From assembly GCA_008711295.1 (NCBI GenBank), contig VUYV01000146.1:1231730-1295729 (forward strand): a DNA stretch of 64,000 nt. Direction: 5' to 3'. This document shows positions 22,501 to 35,980 of this stretch, in pieces. Origin of the DNA: Anarhynchus alexandrinus (taxonomy: Eukaryota; Chordata; Aves; Charadriiformes; Charadriidae). The notes beneath the pieces are model-generated. The model worked only from the letters and a program-made list of their open reading frames with translations. It made no database searches and had not been told where the DNA came from. The position numbers and the translations under genes are program-made. Positions within the stretch are counted from its first letter, which is position 1. Each line of letters begins with the position of its first letter.

Positions 22501-25500
22501 CAAAAGCAGGCAGAGAGCTGCCCTGCAGCTCTGCTGTTCTAGACAGAGGAGAATCCAAGCAGGGCTATGCCTCCTCCCTACCACCTGCTCTCCCCACCTT
22601 CTCTGAAGAAGGCATGTCAGCACAGGGCAGAAAGCACAGCCTTAGGCTTCTTTGAATTATACAGAGCGCTGAACAGTCCCCAGCTGGCCCAGGATCTGAA
22701 GAATGGACTTAAGTTGCTTAAAGCCACCTTTCTCACTGCTTACTAGATGCTTTTCAGCTGTGCAGAGGGCAAAATAGGTTCGATAGAGAAGCTATCCTTA
22801 AACACAGCTTGGGATTCGTTCTCTGACTCCTTATGTCATGATGTACCTTCTGTGACCTCGCTAACAAGGAAATCCAGTGGTACTTTACATATCTTAATAT
22901 ATTCCCTTGCTAAACCTTCAGCTGCTCTTCACTTCACGCTGCACTGATACCAGTTCTCAGTTAAAACAAAGTGAGCCCAACAGTCATAGTAGTGATTCTA
23001 ATTTAACAAGGCATAGGGTTGTGGTCGTCTTAGGGCACAGTTCATATCTTCTTAGTTTGGAAGACACCAAGCATGGGCTACACACATTTGAAGCAAACAA
23101 TGACAAGCCATTATCATCAAGTGTAGCTACAACAAAGTGGCCTTGTTTATTTGCAGTTCCCCACACTCATACATTTTAAATATTGAAGCCTTGATGTGAA
23201 CACTACACCTCAGTGATGGAGGACCCTTTAAGACAAGAAATCACTTTTCTACGCATCAGTTTCTGGGCTATGGTATAGAATGTTTCACTTGAAGTCTTTC
23301 GGGGCAAGGACTAGCTGCAAAGCATTTCCAATGGTGGCTGCAAATAAAATGCAATGATTTTAGCAATTCACTATAGTTTCACCCACTTGGCTACTGGTAA
23401 GTGTGGGAACTTAACTCTTTTAGGCTATGGTGAATTACTGATGAAGCAATTTTGAGAGATCCTTGTGTTGGATTCTGTTGCAAACAGAAAATGCAATTCA
23501 GAGACGCAGTCATGGTTTAAAGTTACTTAAAGTTATTTAAAAGTTATTTTAAAAATCTGAATCTGCTACTCTGAGTCCAGCAGACTTTATTTCTGAGTGG
23601 GTGTGGCATTTCTGTATTGCTCTGTGAGTGAGCATTTATCTAAAGATTTTCAAGATGGTCTAGCCTTTTTACTCTTATTGCTGTGATATCACTGTCCTTA
23701 GACGTCACTGCCTTCCCTGATGTGCAGGCTCAGGATAATATACTTTCTGTTTCATCCGATCACTCTTCCACCTTCGGTCTTTCTTTCCACCTTCGGTCTT
23801 TCTTTCCCTGTATGCAGATCTCCACAAAATCTGAAAAATTGTCTCATCTATGTTAAACTACAGAATAGCATCACTGACCAGTCAGAGCTGGCCCCAAAGT
23901 GATTTTTTACCATTTCTTCTTACCGTGATCTCAACTGGTCTGCACGGAGGCATTGGACCTGCTTAGATTCCGGAGAAAGCATCCATGCAGGGACCCTCAA
24001 TCCTCAGTGAAAAGGAGTAATCCCATCTGTCACTGACTCATTACTGAGCACAGAGAAAAGGGTAAGAATCTGAGATCAGCCTAAAGGAACCACTGTTGGT
24101 GCCCTCTGCCTCTAAGGGAGCTTGGCTGCAGCCTGAGCTGGGAGATTTCAGACACCAGGTGGATTCCTGGGTAGTATCTGGGACTCTGTTTTGTGTAATG
24201 ACAATGCAGCCCTCCTACAAAAGTGGAAAGCATGAGGACAATAGTCAGACCACTGCATCTGAGTGGGCCAAAGTCAGAAAGTGGGTGTGGGACAAGTAAT
24301 TTTCTGAGGACACTGAATTCTTGAATTGCTGGAAACTGTTCCCAATTTGTGGATCTGTGCTTACCAAACTCACCCTGAAAGGCTGACATACGTGGCCAAC
24401 CTTATCACGCCAGTAGGCCTGTCTCCAGGTACCTCTATGCTCTGGGTTGTGATGCATCTTCCAAACTCAAACTTGAACCTCATGGTAGCAATTTTCAGAA
24501 TGCAGATGCTGGTACTGACAATGAATCAGACATTTTCTACTCTAAAAGGATTTTAATGAAAAGAGCAGCAGCGTTTATCCATCTCCCTGGCAGCTTCCAG
24601 AAGACAGGTAAGCATGAATCGTGCTTCTTATCTCAGCTGTTGCATTAGGGATTAAAGAACTGAACACGAGCCAGGGAAATAGCACCCCCTTTGTGTTGTA
24701 ACTGCACAAGTCGGCGACTCCACTGCATCTGCAAATATCATGTGCAATAAAAGCATTGGACTGCGCTTGTTTGGGGGTCCCTTGGCTTGAAGGGGAAATT
24801 TCGCTGACTGGAAATTGGATGGATTGGTTTCTCACTACCCAGCAGAATATTAGTCTGAAGAGAACGATTATCTTCAGTTGGCCAGCTTGCCATCCCAAGG
24901 AGCGTGTATGCACAGCCTATCATCTCCAGTCACCTGCCTTCTCCACATTGTAAATTCGTATTCTCCAGGCACAGTGGTGGCTCCCAGTAACCTTATAAAA
25001 CCAGAAAGCCATCTTCCTTGGGAATTATCCCCACAAGGCAGCAGCGCTAGCATTCCTATGCATAAACATAAGTAACAAAAAAAAATAAAGGAACTAAAGT
25101 GGACACAATACCTTCTCGGATATGGGGCATTAGTCACTTGATGAATGCTGGCTTGCACAGGAATTGTCCTGCTAATTTGGAAAGGGTATGACTGGGGGTA
25201 CGTGTGAAATCTGGGTCAAACTTGCACTGCCACAGATGGCAGAAATACATAGATCCAGTATTAAAGATCATGTATCCACAGTCTCATTGTCAGTTCTTCT
25301 TTGGAAATATGGAAATCTCTGGAAAGGAAACTAAACACAACACAGATTTCTTCATGTTGCAAGCCAAAAAAAAAAGTTTGAAAAGTCTTACATTTTTTAA
25401 AAGAATGACTGTGAATTCACGTATACAGCAGAAATACAGACAAAGCAGCACACATAACCATGTCTTCATATGCTCATTGTTGCTAGCAGAGGGATCTTAA

Positions 25501-28393
25501 AGATACTGTCCTGAAGGATCTGCAGTATTTACAGCATACTTGATAGCAGGACTTGTGCCAATGGTGCTCACCTGGTGTATAAATAACACAATTTCCAAGA
25601 CTATTTGTCGTACTGGAGAAAACAATGTAAAAGGTTTTCCTCTCTTCTGGACAAATAGGCACTTAAAATTCTAAGTTTGTGGCAATACAGTTTTTCAGTG
25701 TTTCTGATATGTAATTAAATGAACCAAATTGTTCAGTGTATCATGTGCTAGGGTAGTATACCTAAGCAGAGTATTTTAGCGAGTTAACTAAATGCATGAT
25801 AGGAAAGTATTATATGCATTTGTTTTGCAGGAATACTTCATTCAAAATTGTGTAAGAACTGAATGGGTAGATTTTAATCTAGCATTTCAAATCCCCTCTG
25901 CTTGAAGGGCAAAGTTATGATATTCACCTATAGATAAATATGAGTTTATGTGAAAGAGAAGCATTAAAAGTTGGAAACTTAAGTAAGTCAGTGATATTCA
26001 AGTAGCTACAGACAGAGCCTTCAAGGTCTCTTCGGTACCAGACCACATAAAATATCTAGACCCTACCACTCCTGCTTCCCAGCAGTTCTCTTTCCACAGC
26101 AGTCTCTCACTCTCCTGCCTCTACCATCTTCCCTCTCTCCCTCTCCCTGTACTTAAGTAGGGGCAACAGCAGCAAAGAGCAAGTGGTAACTGCTGAGATG
26201 TGGCACAGACATGGTCAAAGGAGGCTCTATAAGGTCCTGAAGCAGACCATGAGAGAATTCTCCTGACAAAATCCTCCTGAGCTTTCCACTGGTCCTCTTA
26301 ACACAGTTTAGGCACTCCTGAATGCTTTTAAGTAATTTTAACTTGTATGGGTAAAAATAGCATCTCTCTGGGCCAGGTAGTGAATCTTTTTTCAATAGAG
26401 AACAGCTATTTGGGGATGGGTCTACCTTCACTGTAGGGTTCCTCAGGTTGTAGGAATTCTTTATCTGGACAGGTAACAGGCTTTGAGGGGTAAGAAACCG
26501 CTCATTTTGAACAAGTTTTTATAAGAAGCTGAAAAGCAGAAAAATTAGTTTGTTCATCCTAGTTACTGATGTTTTCTATGCAATTCCAAGCAGTGCTGGA
26601 CTCCAAAAAATCCTTTGAAATGATTTTTAAAAAGCCTCTGTGGTCTTTACCCTAAAAAACACATCACAAAACTTTACAATAAGGTTGGATTACCATGAAT
26701 ACCTAGACTCAAGTTAGGCAACCTGTTTCAATGTTTCCTCTCCAATACCCATACCTCAAGAGCCCATAAAGTAACATGTCCAAATTCAAGCCTGTGCACC
26801 AAAATAAAGTCTTCACTGTGCAAAAAAATATACAACTTCCACTATGCACTTGCAAGCCAAAGCAAATTGGGGAGGTAGTAATGGGCTCTAATAGGCACTC
26901 CCTGAAACTACTACATACTTTACTTCAGCCAAGGAGCATTCAGAAGATGTGACATTCTTTTTCTCTGCTGAAAACCATCAGGGAACGTCAGAAAAATTGC
27001 TCTCCATCTGATCCTCCTAATATCAGTAATTTGCTGGTTTGACATCGTAAGAGTGAGAACAGGGTATCTTTGACAAAGAGATAACCATATCCCCACCACA
27101 AGGAGTGCAGCCTACAAGTCAGAACAACGCAGGTGGTGTGGACTGGAGTGGGGTGAGCACTGGGCCAGGGTGTGGGTGCTGAAAGCTGGAATGCTGTGTG
27201 GAGCAGGTGGGCCCCTGGGAGCTTTAAAGTGAGTGGGAGGAAGGGGCTGACAGAAGATTTTTTTGTGAGGCTTTTTTTTTGTTGTTGTTTTTGGTTGCTC
27301 TCCCCCAAGCCAACTGGGCAACACAGAGCAAGATGCAAGTTTTTGAGTGTGTGTGAAGGGTGAAAAAGAAGCAGATAAAGAACCGGCTCCTGCCTCAGGT
27401 AGGAAAGGTGTTGGCACCCTGTGGAATATGAGAGAAGAAATGTAAACAAAAGGCACAGTTGTGCAAAGCCTTGGAACTGAAACAAGCATGTAGTTCATCT
27501 TTGATGCCCCAGGTAAGTAAAAACTAGTTCAGGTTCTTAGTACAAGAATGCCTTGCTCATGTTATGCACGCTGGCCCCATCTTACTGTCTTACCCAGATA
27601 GACATTGTGCCCTTTTGCTTCTGGGAAGCCCATTAATATATATGGAGAAAATATAAATGCAAATGACTGCTCACAAATCCCCTGTTACAGAACTGTAGTC
27701 ATTATTAACTAAGGAAGCATTGGTGGACTCGGCAGCTAGGAGGACAAAGCTTTTCATATAGTTTAATATGACAAAAAGAGCATATTTCTCCAAAATTACT
27801 CTCTATAGTTCTTGGCAACAGAATGATTTAAAAAATATACCAACAAAGCTACAAGTTTGTTAAATATTACCTTTAGGCAATTTACTGTCTTGCATGAGAT
27901 CTGCTTTTTTGTCCTTGGCTATCTTAATGATGGGTTCTTCAAACAGCCAATGCAAGGATTATTCAGTGTTCTGTATGTAACTGTAGCTAAAGCTTAAAAA
28001 AACCTTGTAATTCCTTTCATTCTCATGTTTTTAACTGAAATGTTGTCTTTCAGGGGAAGCTGAAAATTACCTTCAGAAAATGTCACAAAGAATTACCCTC
28101 TTCCAAAATTCATCAGTGGGCTTGAGATCACACACCTATTTTGGCAATAACGGTACCTACTCAAGTTAAAAAAACATCATTTACTCTGAATCTAAGTTAT
28201 TCAGAGCCATTTAAGTAATTTAAACTGTGCAGCTGCAATTCTGAAAAAAATTGCATTTCATTTTATTTCAGTAGAACAAGTGCAGATATAACAAAAAAAA
28301 AAAAAGAGGAAAAATGGCTAAGCTAAGTAATTAGTTACAAAACTCAACAGATCTACTCTACACTGAAAAATGGGCTAAAGACACATGAAGTAT
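19533..28393. other. non-coding sequence, no recognised gene
   Basis: AT-rich, with GC-richer patches at about 21100-21450, 23930-25080 and 27110-27240. Short overlapping open frames on both strands cluster at 24060-25080 without a recognisable product. Strong donor-like sites occur at 24600 (GAAGACAG before GTAAGC) and 27510 (CCCCAG before GTAAGT), but no convincing exon could be built around them. A CCCATTGATTTCAATGG phrase near 21604 is typical of old amniote repeats. A 165-codon minus-strand frame at 26988-27485 has low-complexity composition and is not called. Confidence 0.45.
23767..23806. repeat. 20-bp direct tandem duplication
   Basis: Two consecutive exact copies of a 20-bp unit beginning TCCACCTTCGG. 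Looks like a replication-slippage event. Confidence 0.85.
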
Positions 28394-29160
28394 TACAGAA
28401 TCACAGAATGATAGGGGTTGGAAGGGACCTCTGGAGATCATCTAGTCCAACCCCCCTGCCAGAGCAGATTCACCTAGAGAAGGTTGCACAGGACAGCGTC
28501 CAGGTGGGTTTTGAATGTCTCCAGAGTCAGAGACTCCACAGCCTCTCTGGGCAGCCTGTTCCAGTGCTCTGCCACCCTCAAAGTAGTGAGGTTCCTTCTC
28601 ATGTATAGACGGAACTTCCTATGTTCAAGTTTGTGCCCATTACCTCTTGTCCTATCCTTGGGCACCACTGAAAAAAGACTGTTCCCATCCACCTGGCACC
28701 CTCCCTTTAAGTATTTATAAGCATTGATAAGGTCCCCCATCAGTCTTCTCCAGACTAAAAGACCCAAGTGCCTAAGCCTTTCCTCATAAGAAAGATGTTC
28801 CAGTCCCCTAATCATCTTTGTAGCCCTTTGCTGGGCCCTCTCCAGCAGTTCCCTGTCCTTCTTGAACCAGGGAGCCCAGAACTGGACACAATACTCCAGA
28901 TGCGGCCTCACCAGGGCAGAGTAGAGGGGGAGGATAAGCTCTCATGACCTTCTTGCCACCCTCTTCTTGATGCACCCCAGGATGCCATTGGCCTTCTTGG
29001 CCACTAGGGCACATTGCTGGCTCATGGTCATCTTGTTGTCCCCCAGGACTCCCAGGTCTCTTTCCACAGAGCTGCTCTCCAGGAGGTCAGCCCCTATCTT
29101 GTACTGATGCATGGGCTTATTGCTCCCCAGATGCAGTACCCTACACTTGCCCCTATTGTT
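28394..29160 (-). mobile_element. CR1 LINE 3' fragment, 5'-truncated
   Basis: Minus-strand CR1. The 3' end is at the left (ACAGAATCACAGAATGATAG, then the TTGGAAGGGACCTCTGGAG motif). Homology ends near 29160 in the region just downstream of the FADD box, so only the C-terminal third of ORF2 and the 3' UTR remain. A frame of 145 codons (28474-28911) retains [13 protein letters not shown] and [16 protein letters not shown]; upstream a stop and frameshift break it. Sequence details differ from the copy at 18384, indicating a different CR1 subfamily. Confidence 0.9.
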
Positions 29161-32100
29161 TTATGGGGAATGTTTAAGGAAGTAAGTTTCCGTATTTGAA
29201 TATATTCTGCTTCAAGAATGAAAAGAGGAAGAAGATGTATATTATAGTCTTCAGTAAAATTATTTTAGAAATCACATTTCTTTTAAAACCATAAATAAGA
29301 AAAAGCCTTCATAATCATCCATTTGTTTTATGGTGTTGCTTCAAGGTAGAAAATAATTTCCAGTTCTTCGTATACTGCAACTTCATGTACATTTAAGTCT
29401 GAATTCCCTGGATTTAGTCCTTCATTTGAGAATAACTTGAAAATTATATCTTAAGCTTCAGTCAAGATTATATATAATTTTTGTGGAGAAATGTATTCCT
29501 AATGACTTAAAAGGAAAGTAGCCCATAAATACTACATGATGTCACTAGTACTGGCTATAATTAAAGTGGAATACATTTCTCAATTTTCTGTGCTCTGCAC
29601 TTGTAGCTGTAATACTGAAACACAGACTGATTGTTAATTTATTTCTGTCTTCAAAAAACATAACAGAATATGATAGAAAAATTTCTTCAACAGACAGCTA
29701 GAGATTGCTGTGATAATTTTCCTAGTAACTTAGGTTTTCATTGAAAAAAACACCATAGTCTGTAGTGCTGATTAGTGCAAAATCTTTTGTAACTCAATTT
29801 CTGCTAAATATAAATCAGTAATAGAACATAACCATATATCTTACATACTATTGCAGGCGACTACTTACTTTCTTTTTAGGAATATAAAAACATAGATGAC
29901 ATTTATTTAGGTCAAACAAACACCATTTAGGTCAATCACGATGTGGTGTCAGATATTTATAAAAACAATTAATTTGAAACACTACCTTTTTCATATAACA
30001 AACAAAAACCTTTCAAACAAGAGAGTTACGGCAAGCCATAGTCCTTCCATGTCTGGACAAGCTGTTATATTTTCCAGGGGCAATACCTAAGTCTATGAAG
30101 ATCCAACATTTTAAAAAAATATTTGTAATCCAGTGATTACCATCAATTCTAGGCATAGCATTCAGAGTTTAGCAAGTTAACAATTTTTTCTTATCTAAAA
30201 CTCAGGTAGATATCAAAAAGATTTTATTTGTACAGGAGTCTCTTTGGTAGAGGAATTGGTTAAGGTGTGTGGGTTGTATATTTCTGGAAGGGTAACATTT
30301 ATTAAGTGATAAAGAAAAATGAAGCATTTTCAAACTTTCTTTAAAAGCTTAGTGATTGGGAACTCTCCTGTACTTTTGCAAACTCCAGGGCTATCAAAAA
30401 TACAAAGCTGACAGTGGCTGTTATTTCTAAAAGATTCAAGGAAAAATTAAATGGGCAGAGCATATTCTGCTGTTCTACCAGGAAGCTTAGACCAAAGGAA
30501 ATGAGCCTTGGGAAAACACAGCAAATAAAACCACAGACAGGTTGTGTGATGACACATGAAGGCATGTGGCTCCAAGGATGATAAAGAGGTGTAGGAAGAA
30601 CAAAAGACAAACAGAGAGCAATTACAATCTCCTATGATTAAACTGCACTTTAACAAGATACAAATGGGAAAAAAAAGTAATCCAGATCGCTGAGGAGCGC
30701 AAAGTAGGCCATCAGCTCAATTACATGTATGAGTGAGAAGTGGAAGGGCGTTGCCAGAAATAAAGGGTAAGTAATTCTGATGGTGACTCAAGGGATGGGA
30801 ACTGTAACCAAGATATAGACAAAAGGATGGGACGAGGCTTTTCTGATTGTTGTGATAAGGATATTCTAAAACCTTCAGGGAAATCAACCTAACTGTAGTC
30901 CATATAAGAACACAAACCAATGCAATGCTATGAAAACGGATCTGTTCAGAGACATGGAAATGAAAAATGAAGATGGAATTAATACAGGTAAACTTTTCAG
31001 TAGTACTCAGAGTGTAATGTGTGGGGACAGACTGCTGTTTCTAGATATAAACTTGTGGACGTACGGGTAGATTAGGAAAGAGATTCCACAGAACATCTGA
31101 GTTGCTTTTGTGGCAAATATTAGATTAACTCAATTTCTGCTAAAAGGAAAGTCTCATGGTTCCCAAATCATTGGACATTGCTGGACATTATAAGACAAAT
31201 TTCAGCTGAACATAGGTGGTGAAGGATAACCTGAAGTTATTTTAGTTATCCAGAGGATCCAGAGGATCAAGACCTCAGAGCGGCATGATTACTGAGTTTT
31301 GCCTGAAATTCAGAAATATAATGAGAGAAGGACAGTCAAGAGCAGACCAGCACACAGGAAACAAACATCATAATCAAACTACTAGGCTTTTATGCACAGC
31401 CGTCAGATTGCCTGTGCATGTTGGCCAACATTCAGTTTCTTCTAAAAGCTGACTCTTCACCAAAAATTAAATTTGTGATTGCTCAGGAAGCTCGATTTTG
31501 CTTTTTTTAATCATTATATAGCAGATACTTCAGCATTGAGATAGATGGAATTATAGCATTTTAAAGTCAGGGCAAATTAAAGAATTGGGAAAAAAAATTA
31601 AAACTTACTCAAGTCCTAGGAGTCTGATGGCCCAGAAAAGCTGCAGACTGAGTGATATTAGTTTTAATGTAACGTACTTAGTTACATTATCTGCTTTTGC
31701 AATGCACAGCTTCAATAAAGTCCTGGCTGTACACAAACCAACAGAAAAATTCAGAACAAAGTCTATGGGGAAGGATCCCCCATTTCTATAGTTTGCCTTT
31801 GACCCTTTTTACTCCTGACCTCCTCTTTGAAAGTATGCCTCCTGCTAATAATTGTTAGTTAACAATCAGTACTTCTGAAGGCACATTTGAATTAAAATGT
31901 GTTTGTCCAGCAGACCATTTCAAGGCTAACCCTGCCATCATCTTTTTTGAAGAGCTTCTCTGCATAGGGAGAGTCTTAAAAATAATTCCACTCCCACTCA
32001 CTATAAAAGTTGGACCATACACAGTTACTATGTGCCTCTTTACAGAACAGATCAAACTTGGACTTTCTGTTTCATGAAATACCAGCATTTAGAAACTGGT

Positions 32101-33020
32101 TTCTGAGTTCCTATTTGAATATTCCTTGCAAAAAGAAATTTCGGCAAAAAAGTGTTATTTGCAATGTTTCAGTTTAGAAAAGATCTTTCAAATATGTAAA
32201 CGCATTTTTAAATTTCAATTAATATTTTGGTTATATATAATGTATGTTAAGCTATGCCATATTACAGATGTCAAGCAGTATGATGTAACAGTCAATCTAT
32301 TCTATTTATTTGATAGTATTTTTACTTTGGAAAGCATTAAGAACACCTTCTACTTAATATTAAAACATCTTTGCTTATTTTACTGAATGAGATTGTTTGT
32401 TGTTTGTGTTGTAACTAAATAGTCCTATATGTTGTAATTTAAATGAAAAATAACAGGGAAATGGCTTATATCACCATAGATTATCATCATGTAAACACAG
32501 GACAAAAATAAAGTCAAAGTGAAATACATTTTGTGACAGAACATCTTATAAAAAGTGATTTAACATTTTTTCCAAAGCAAAGGAATCAAATGTGTATGTG
32601 CAGTTTCATCAAAATATGTGTGAATTCCCTCAAAAAAGCTTATCTTTTAAAATTGTCTTGTCTGACAGAAAATTTTCATGAAAATTTTCCAACCAGTTTG
32701 AGTTGCTGAATGTAGAAGCTTTCCATCATTCCAGCTTTCCAAACCAAGTATAAAACTGAAAGACTTGTGTCTTTCTAAAGGGAGGAAAAATTTCATGTGA
32801 CAAACACTGTAGTTTTACTGATTTTGTTTCTTACTGTGAAACAGATTTGCATGCTTGCAGTCAAACTCATGGGTTTCTCCATGGTTCTTTTTTAAACACA
32901 TGTAGATTTAATTTTTTTTAGTAATAGAGATACTTTGTTTTAACAGAGGGAAAAGCTTGAGTACAATGGAAGTAGGAAGACAACTATTTTTGGAACAGTA
33001 TTTATGTCCATGACAACATT
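29161..33020. other. non-coding sequence, nothing recognised
   Basis: AT-rich DNA with no recognisable repeats or long frames. A small local direct duplication (CCAGAGGATC twice) lies at about 31251-31267, and a perfect palindrome at 32668-32689. Confidence 0.5.
32668..32689. repeat. perfect 22-bp palindrome
   Basis: Two GAAAATTTTC blocks, each itself palindromic, flank an AT pair, making the whole 22 bp its own reverse complement. AT-rich, so this may be chance. Confidence 0.85.
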
Positions 33021-33089
33021 GCAGGGGAGATTGGACCCGGTGACCTTTAAAGATCCCTTCCAACCCAAACTATTCTATGATTTTATGAT
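33021..33089 (+). mobile_element. CR1 3' tail fragment
   Basis: About 70 bp matching the extreme 3' end of a CR1 in plus orientation: GATTGGACCCGGTGACCTTT, then GATCCCTTCCAACCCAAACT and a TATTCTATGATTTTATGA terminus. Severely 5'-truncated insertion. Confidence 0.85.
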
Positions 33090-34459
33090 ATGTTAAATTT
33101 TCATTTTTTTTTAATTTAATTTGATTTAAATTTTATTTTAAATTCTCACTTGTTTGAGAAACCCATAGAAAAAATCATGAAATTGGAAGCTTATTGAAAC
33201 TGAAAGAAGTTTTCCTGTGGTCTGCAATGTGGGTTTACAATTTCTCCTAGGTCTCTGGGGGAGACAAAGGAAAAAAATGGCAGGAGTAGACATTCTCTGA
33301 AAGCCACAGATTGGCTAAAATGTTTTGAGTTTCAAACAGGAACTCTGCAGAAAATTAAAAAGATCGATCCTCCAGGTAGATCCAGATAACCTTTTTTGCT
33401 GTACATATTATTTCTGGATACAGCAACGAAGAAATCATCATAGATTTTAATACATCAAAAGACAGAGTTATCATTTAAAAATTGAGGAGGTTTTGTTTTA
33501 GTGTCTAAACATCTGCCCTCAATGTGCTTGCGCTGCTCACAACTCAGCAAAGCCTCAGAGCAGAGCTGTTCTAAAGCATTTATGGTCTAAATAGATGGTA
33601 CTGGTACAAGGTAAAAGAAAAGCTTGTACCACAAACCCCAAGTGAATAATATGGAAATGTAAAAATATAAACAACATTAAAGGCAGAACAAGGTAGAAGA
33701 CGAACTAAGGAGACAAGTATAAATTGAAGCAAGGTAAAGGTGAAGAGACAGTATTAATCAAGGGGGGTAGGTTTTTGTAATCAGCCAGTCTGTATGGGCA
33801 GGACATGCCAAAGCTATAAAAAGTTCTCTAAATACTCAGAAAGCTCCTGATTTTTTTTTCAGCTGCTCTTAGGCTGGCTCTTCCCTGCAGGTCCCTCAGT
33901 GAGACTGCATAGCAGGGAAGGAAAGGCATTTGCAATTGCTGAGGAACAACAACAAGGAAAAGCAAGTGATTTCTGTTTCTCAGCTCCTGAGAATTTGCTG
34001 AACAGGAAAGGAGTTGTTAAACATGTCTTTGCTTAGTTTAAGTTGAAGTCTAAGTCAAAGAAATGCTAAGTCTGCACAGCTAATTTCTTGGGCTGAATTT
34101 TACCTCTGTGCAGCTGTTAAAAATTACGATGAATTTCATCTTAAGCAGAACCCCGTCTCCACTATTAAGTGAGACATCTAACACCGAACACATATCATAA
34201 AGAAACAGGGACAAACACAGTATCCAACTTCAATCCATACAATCTTTACTTCCATCTCTGAATCCCATTCCTAATGGGACCACAGTCACAGCATTGATAT
34301 CAGTGGCTTAGTGGAAGCTTGTAAAGCCTGTTGTAACTGCTGGACACAAAATTTGGTGAAATGTTAACGTAGTTCATCAGACAATGAAGTGCTCAAATAC
34401 CAGTAGTTCTGCACTTAGAGCTCATGTCTCTTCTTGGAAGTGACAAGGCCACAGAGTTC

Positions 34460-34485
34460 TTGTAATGCAAGAACTTGCATTACAA
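34460..34485. repeat. 26-bp inverted repeat, 12-bp arms
   Basis: TTGTAATGCAAG (34460-34471) and its exact reverse complement CTTGCATTACAA (34474-34485) are separated by two A residues. A further ATGCAAG follows at about 34487. Could form a small hairpin. Confidence 0.9.
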
Positions 34486-35190
34486 ATGCAAGTATGACAG
34501 CATTTTGAAAGTGCAAAATTAATTTGGGATCACATCTTTGGAAACATGGAACAATTCTAATAAACCTAAGTGGTGGAGTCCAGTCACTCACGCACTGCTG
34601 CTGAAGTCACATCACAAAGAAAGTAGCAAGGGTGGGGGAAAAAGTATTCAAGGAAAACAAGGAGATTGCAGCACTCAAATGAAATGCAGTAGAGGGCTTC
34701 AGGTGAAACAAATAAACCCTACCCTGTGGCCCGTGCCGATGTCAAGGACAATAAGACTTCCCTCTGCAAACTAAGGGAAATCTTTCAGCAGAAATTTAGA
34801 AGACTGGGGAAACAGAACTGCAACCAATGAATTGCCAGAAATTATTATTCCAGGGAAATAATTTGCTTTATGTTTCTATGAAAATGGTTGTGGAAAAGCT
34901 ACTGTTGCATTGAAATGAAAACCTAAGCCTGAAAGCTGCTGTTGAAGGGCATGGAGATGGCGCTATGCCCTGGAGTTTGAACCACCACTGCAAGTGGTCC
35001 AAACTGACTGGTCTGATGCTCCTGTGCAAGGCAGGTGCAGCACTCTGGCTGCAGCTCTGGCACCCTGAGATTTTTCTGAACCACACAGTGTTCCTGGGAG
35101 CATGACTGAGTTCAAAGGGATAGTCAGTTGGCGATTTGTATATTGCAGTTTTTGATAGTGAGATTTCTTTTAAAAGAAGAAGAAAATAGC

Positions 35191-35215
35191 CTTTCTTTTC
35201 TTTTCTTTTCTTTTC
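35191..35215. repeat. CTTTT microsatellite
   Basis: Five consecutive CTTTT/TTTTC units followed by CCTCTCC. Confidence 0.9.
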
Positions 35216-35896
35216 CTCTCCTCACTCCATCGTTCAATAATGTTTTCTCAAAATCAAGTAGTAGATTCAAGTAGTTCAAGCTATAGAAATGGCGTAGTTT
35301 TATTCAGTCTTGTAACTTTATGGATGAAGCTTCAGTTGGTATAAAATGGCAGAACTTGTTTCAACTTTTTAATCTCCCAAAGAACACTTGTATCCTGATG
35401 TTGGAGAGCAGACATGCAGAGAAGAAACGAATTAAATCTTGCAATAAAAAGCAAGCTATCTCGACTTTTTCTATAAGACTCAAATGATTAAAACAATTTG
35501 GCTACAATGGCTGATTACTTCTAAAGATATGCTCATGGGAAAAGTCCTCAATTAGTTCTGCTTTAAAGAGCTGTGAAGACCAAGAAAAAAATCAGGCAAT
35601 GGGAGGGTAGAAATGTAACAGTGAAAACTCAAAGTTGCTAGACCTCAATGGAAATATAAAGAGCTGACTTCGGATTTCTCTCAGTTCTACATTTTTTGTA
35701 TTCCTTTAACCTGGTCAAAAACCTCCAGACCATGGCTGCACAGGGGAGTACAGAGGCTGATGGAAGAAGTGTGTGACCCAGAACGTAGCGGAGGACTAGA
35801 TCTGATCCATGAGGTCTTTTACAATATGCTTGTCACAATAGTCATAATACTAATATACATTGTCCTTTCAGGTTCTGCTTCTATGAAAGAAAAAAA

Positions 35897-35980
35897 TACA
35901 TATATATACACACACATATATATACACATATGCATATGCACGTATGTGTGCATGCACGTATGTATGTACATATAGATACA
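35897..35980. repeat. compound TA/CA/GTAT microsatellite
   Basis: Alternating purine-pyrimidine tract made of TATATA, CACACA, TATGCA and GTATGT blocks, about 84 bp. Such tracts are prone to length polymorphism. Confidence 0.9.

Noticed and set aside
24740..24800. AATAAA-like signal followed by a TTTGGGGGTCC phrase, suggesting an LTR end with a primer site
   Set aside because: No matching LTR start, no second LTR and a poor match to known primer sites.
26988..27485. 165-codon minus-strand ORF
   Set aside because: It reflects a purine-rich plus strand and has a low-complexity L, S, P and H-rich translation, so is likely an open frame by composition.
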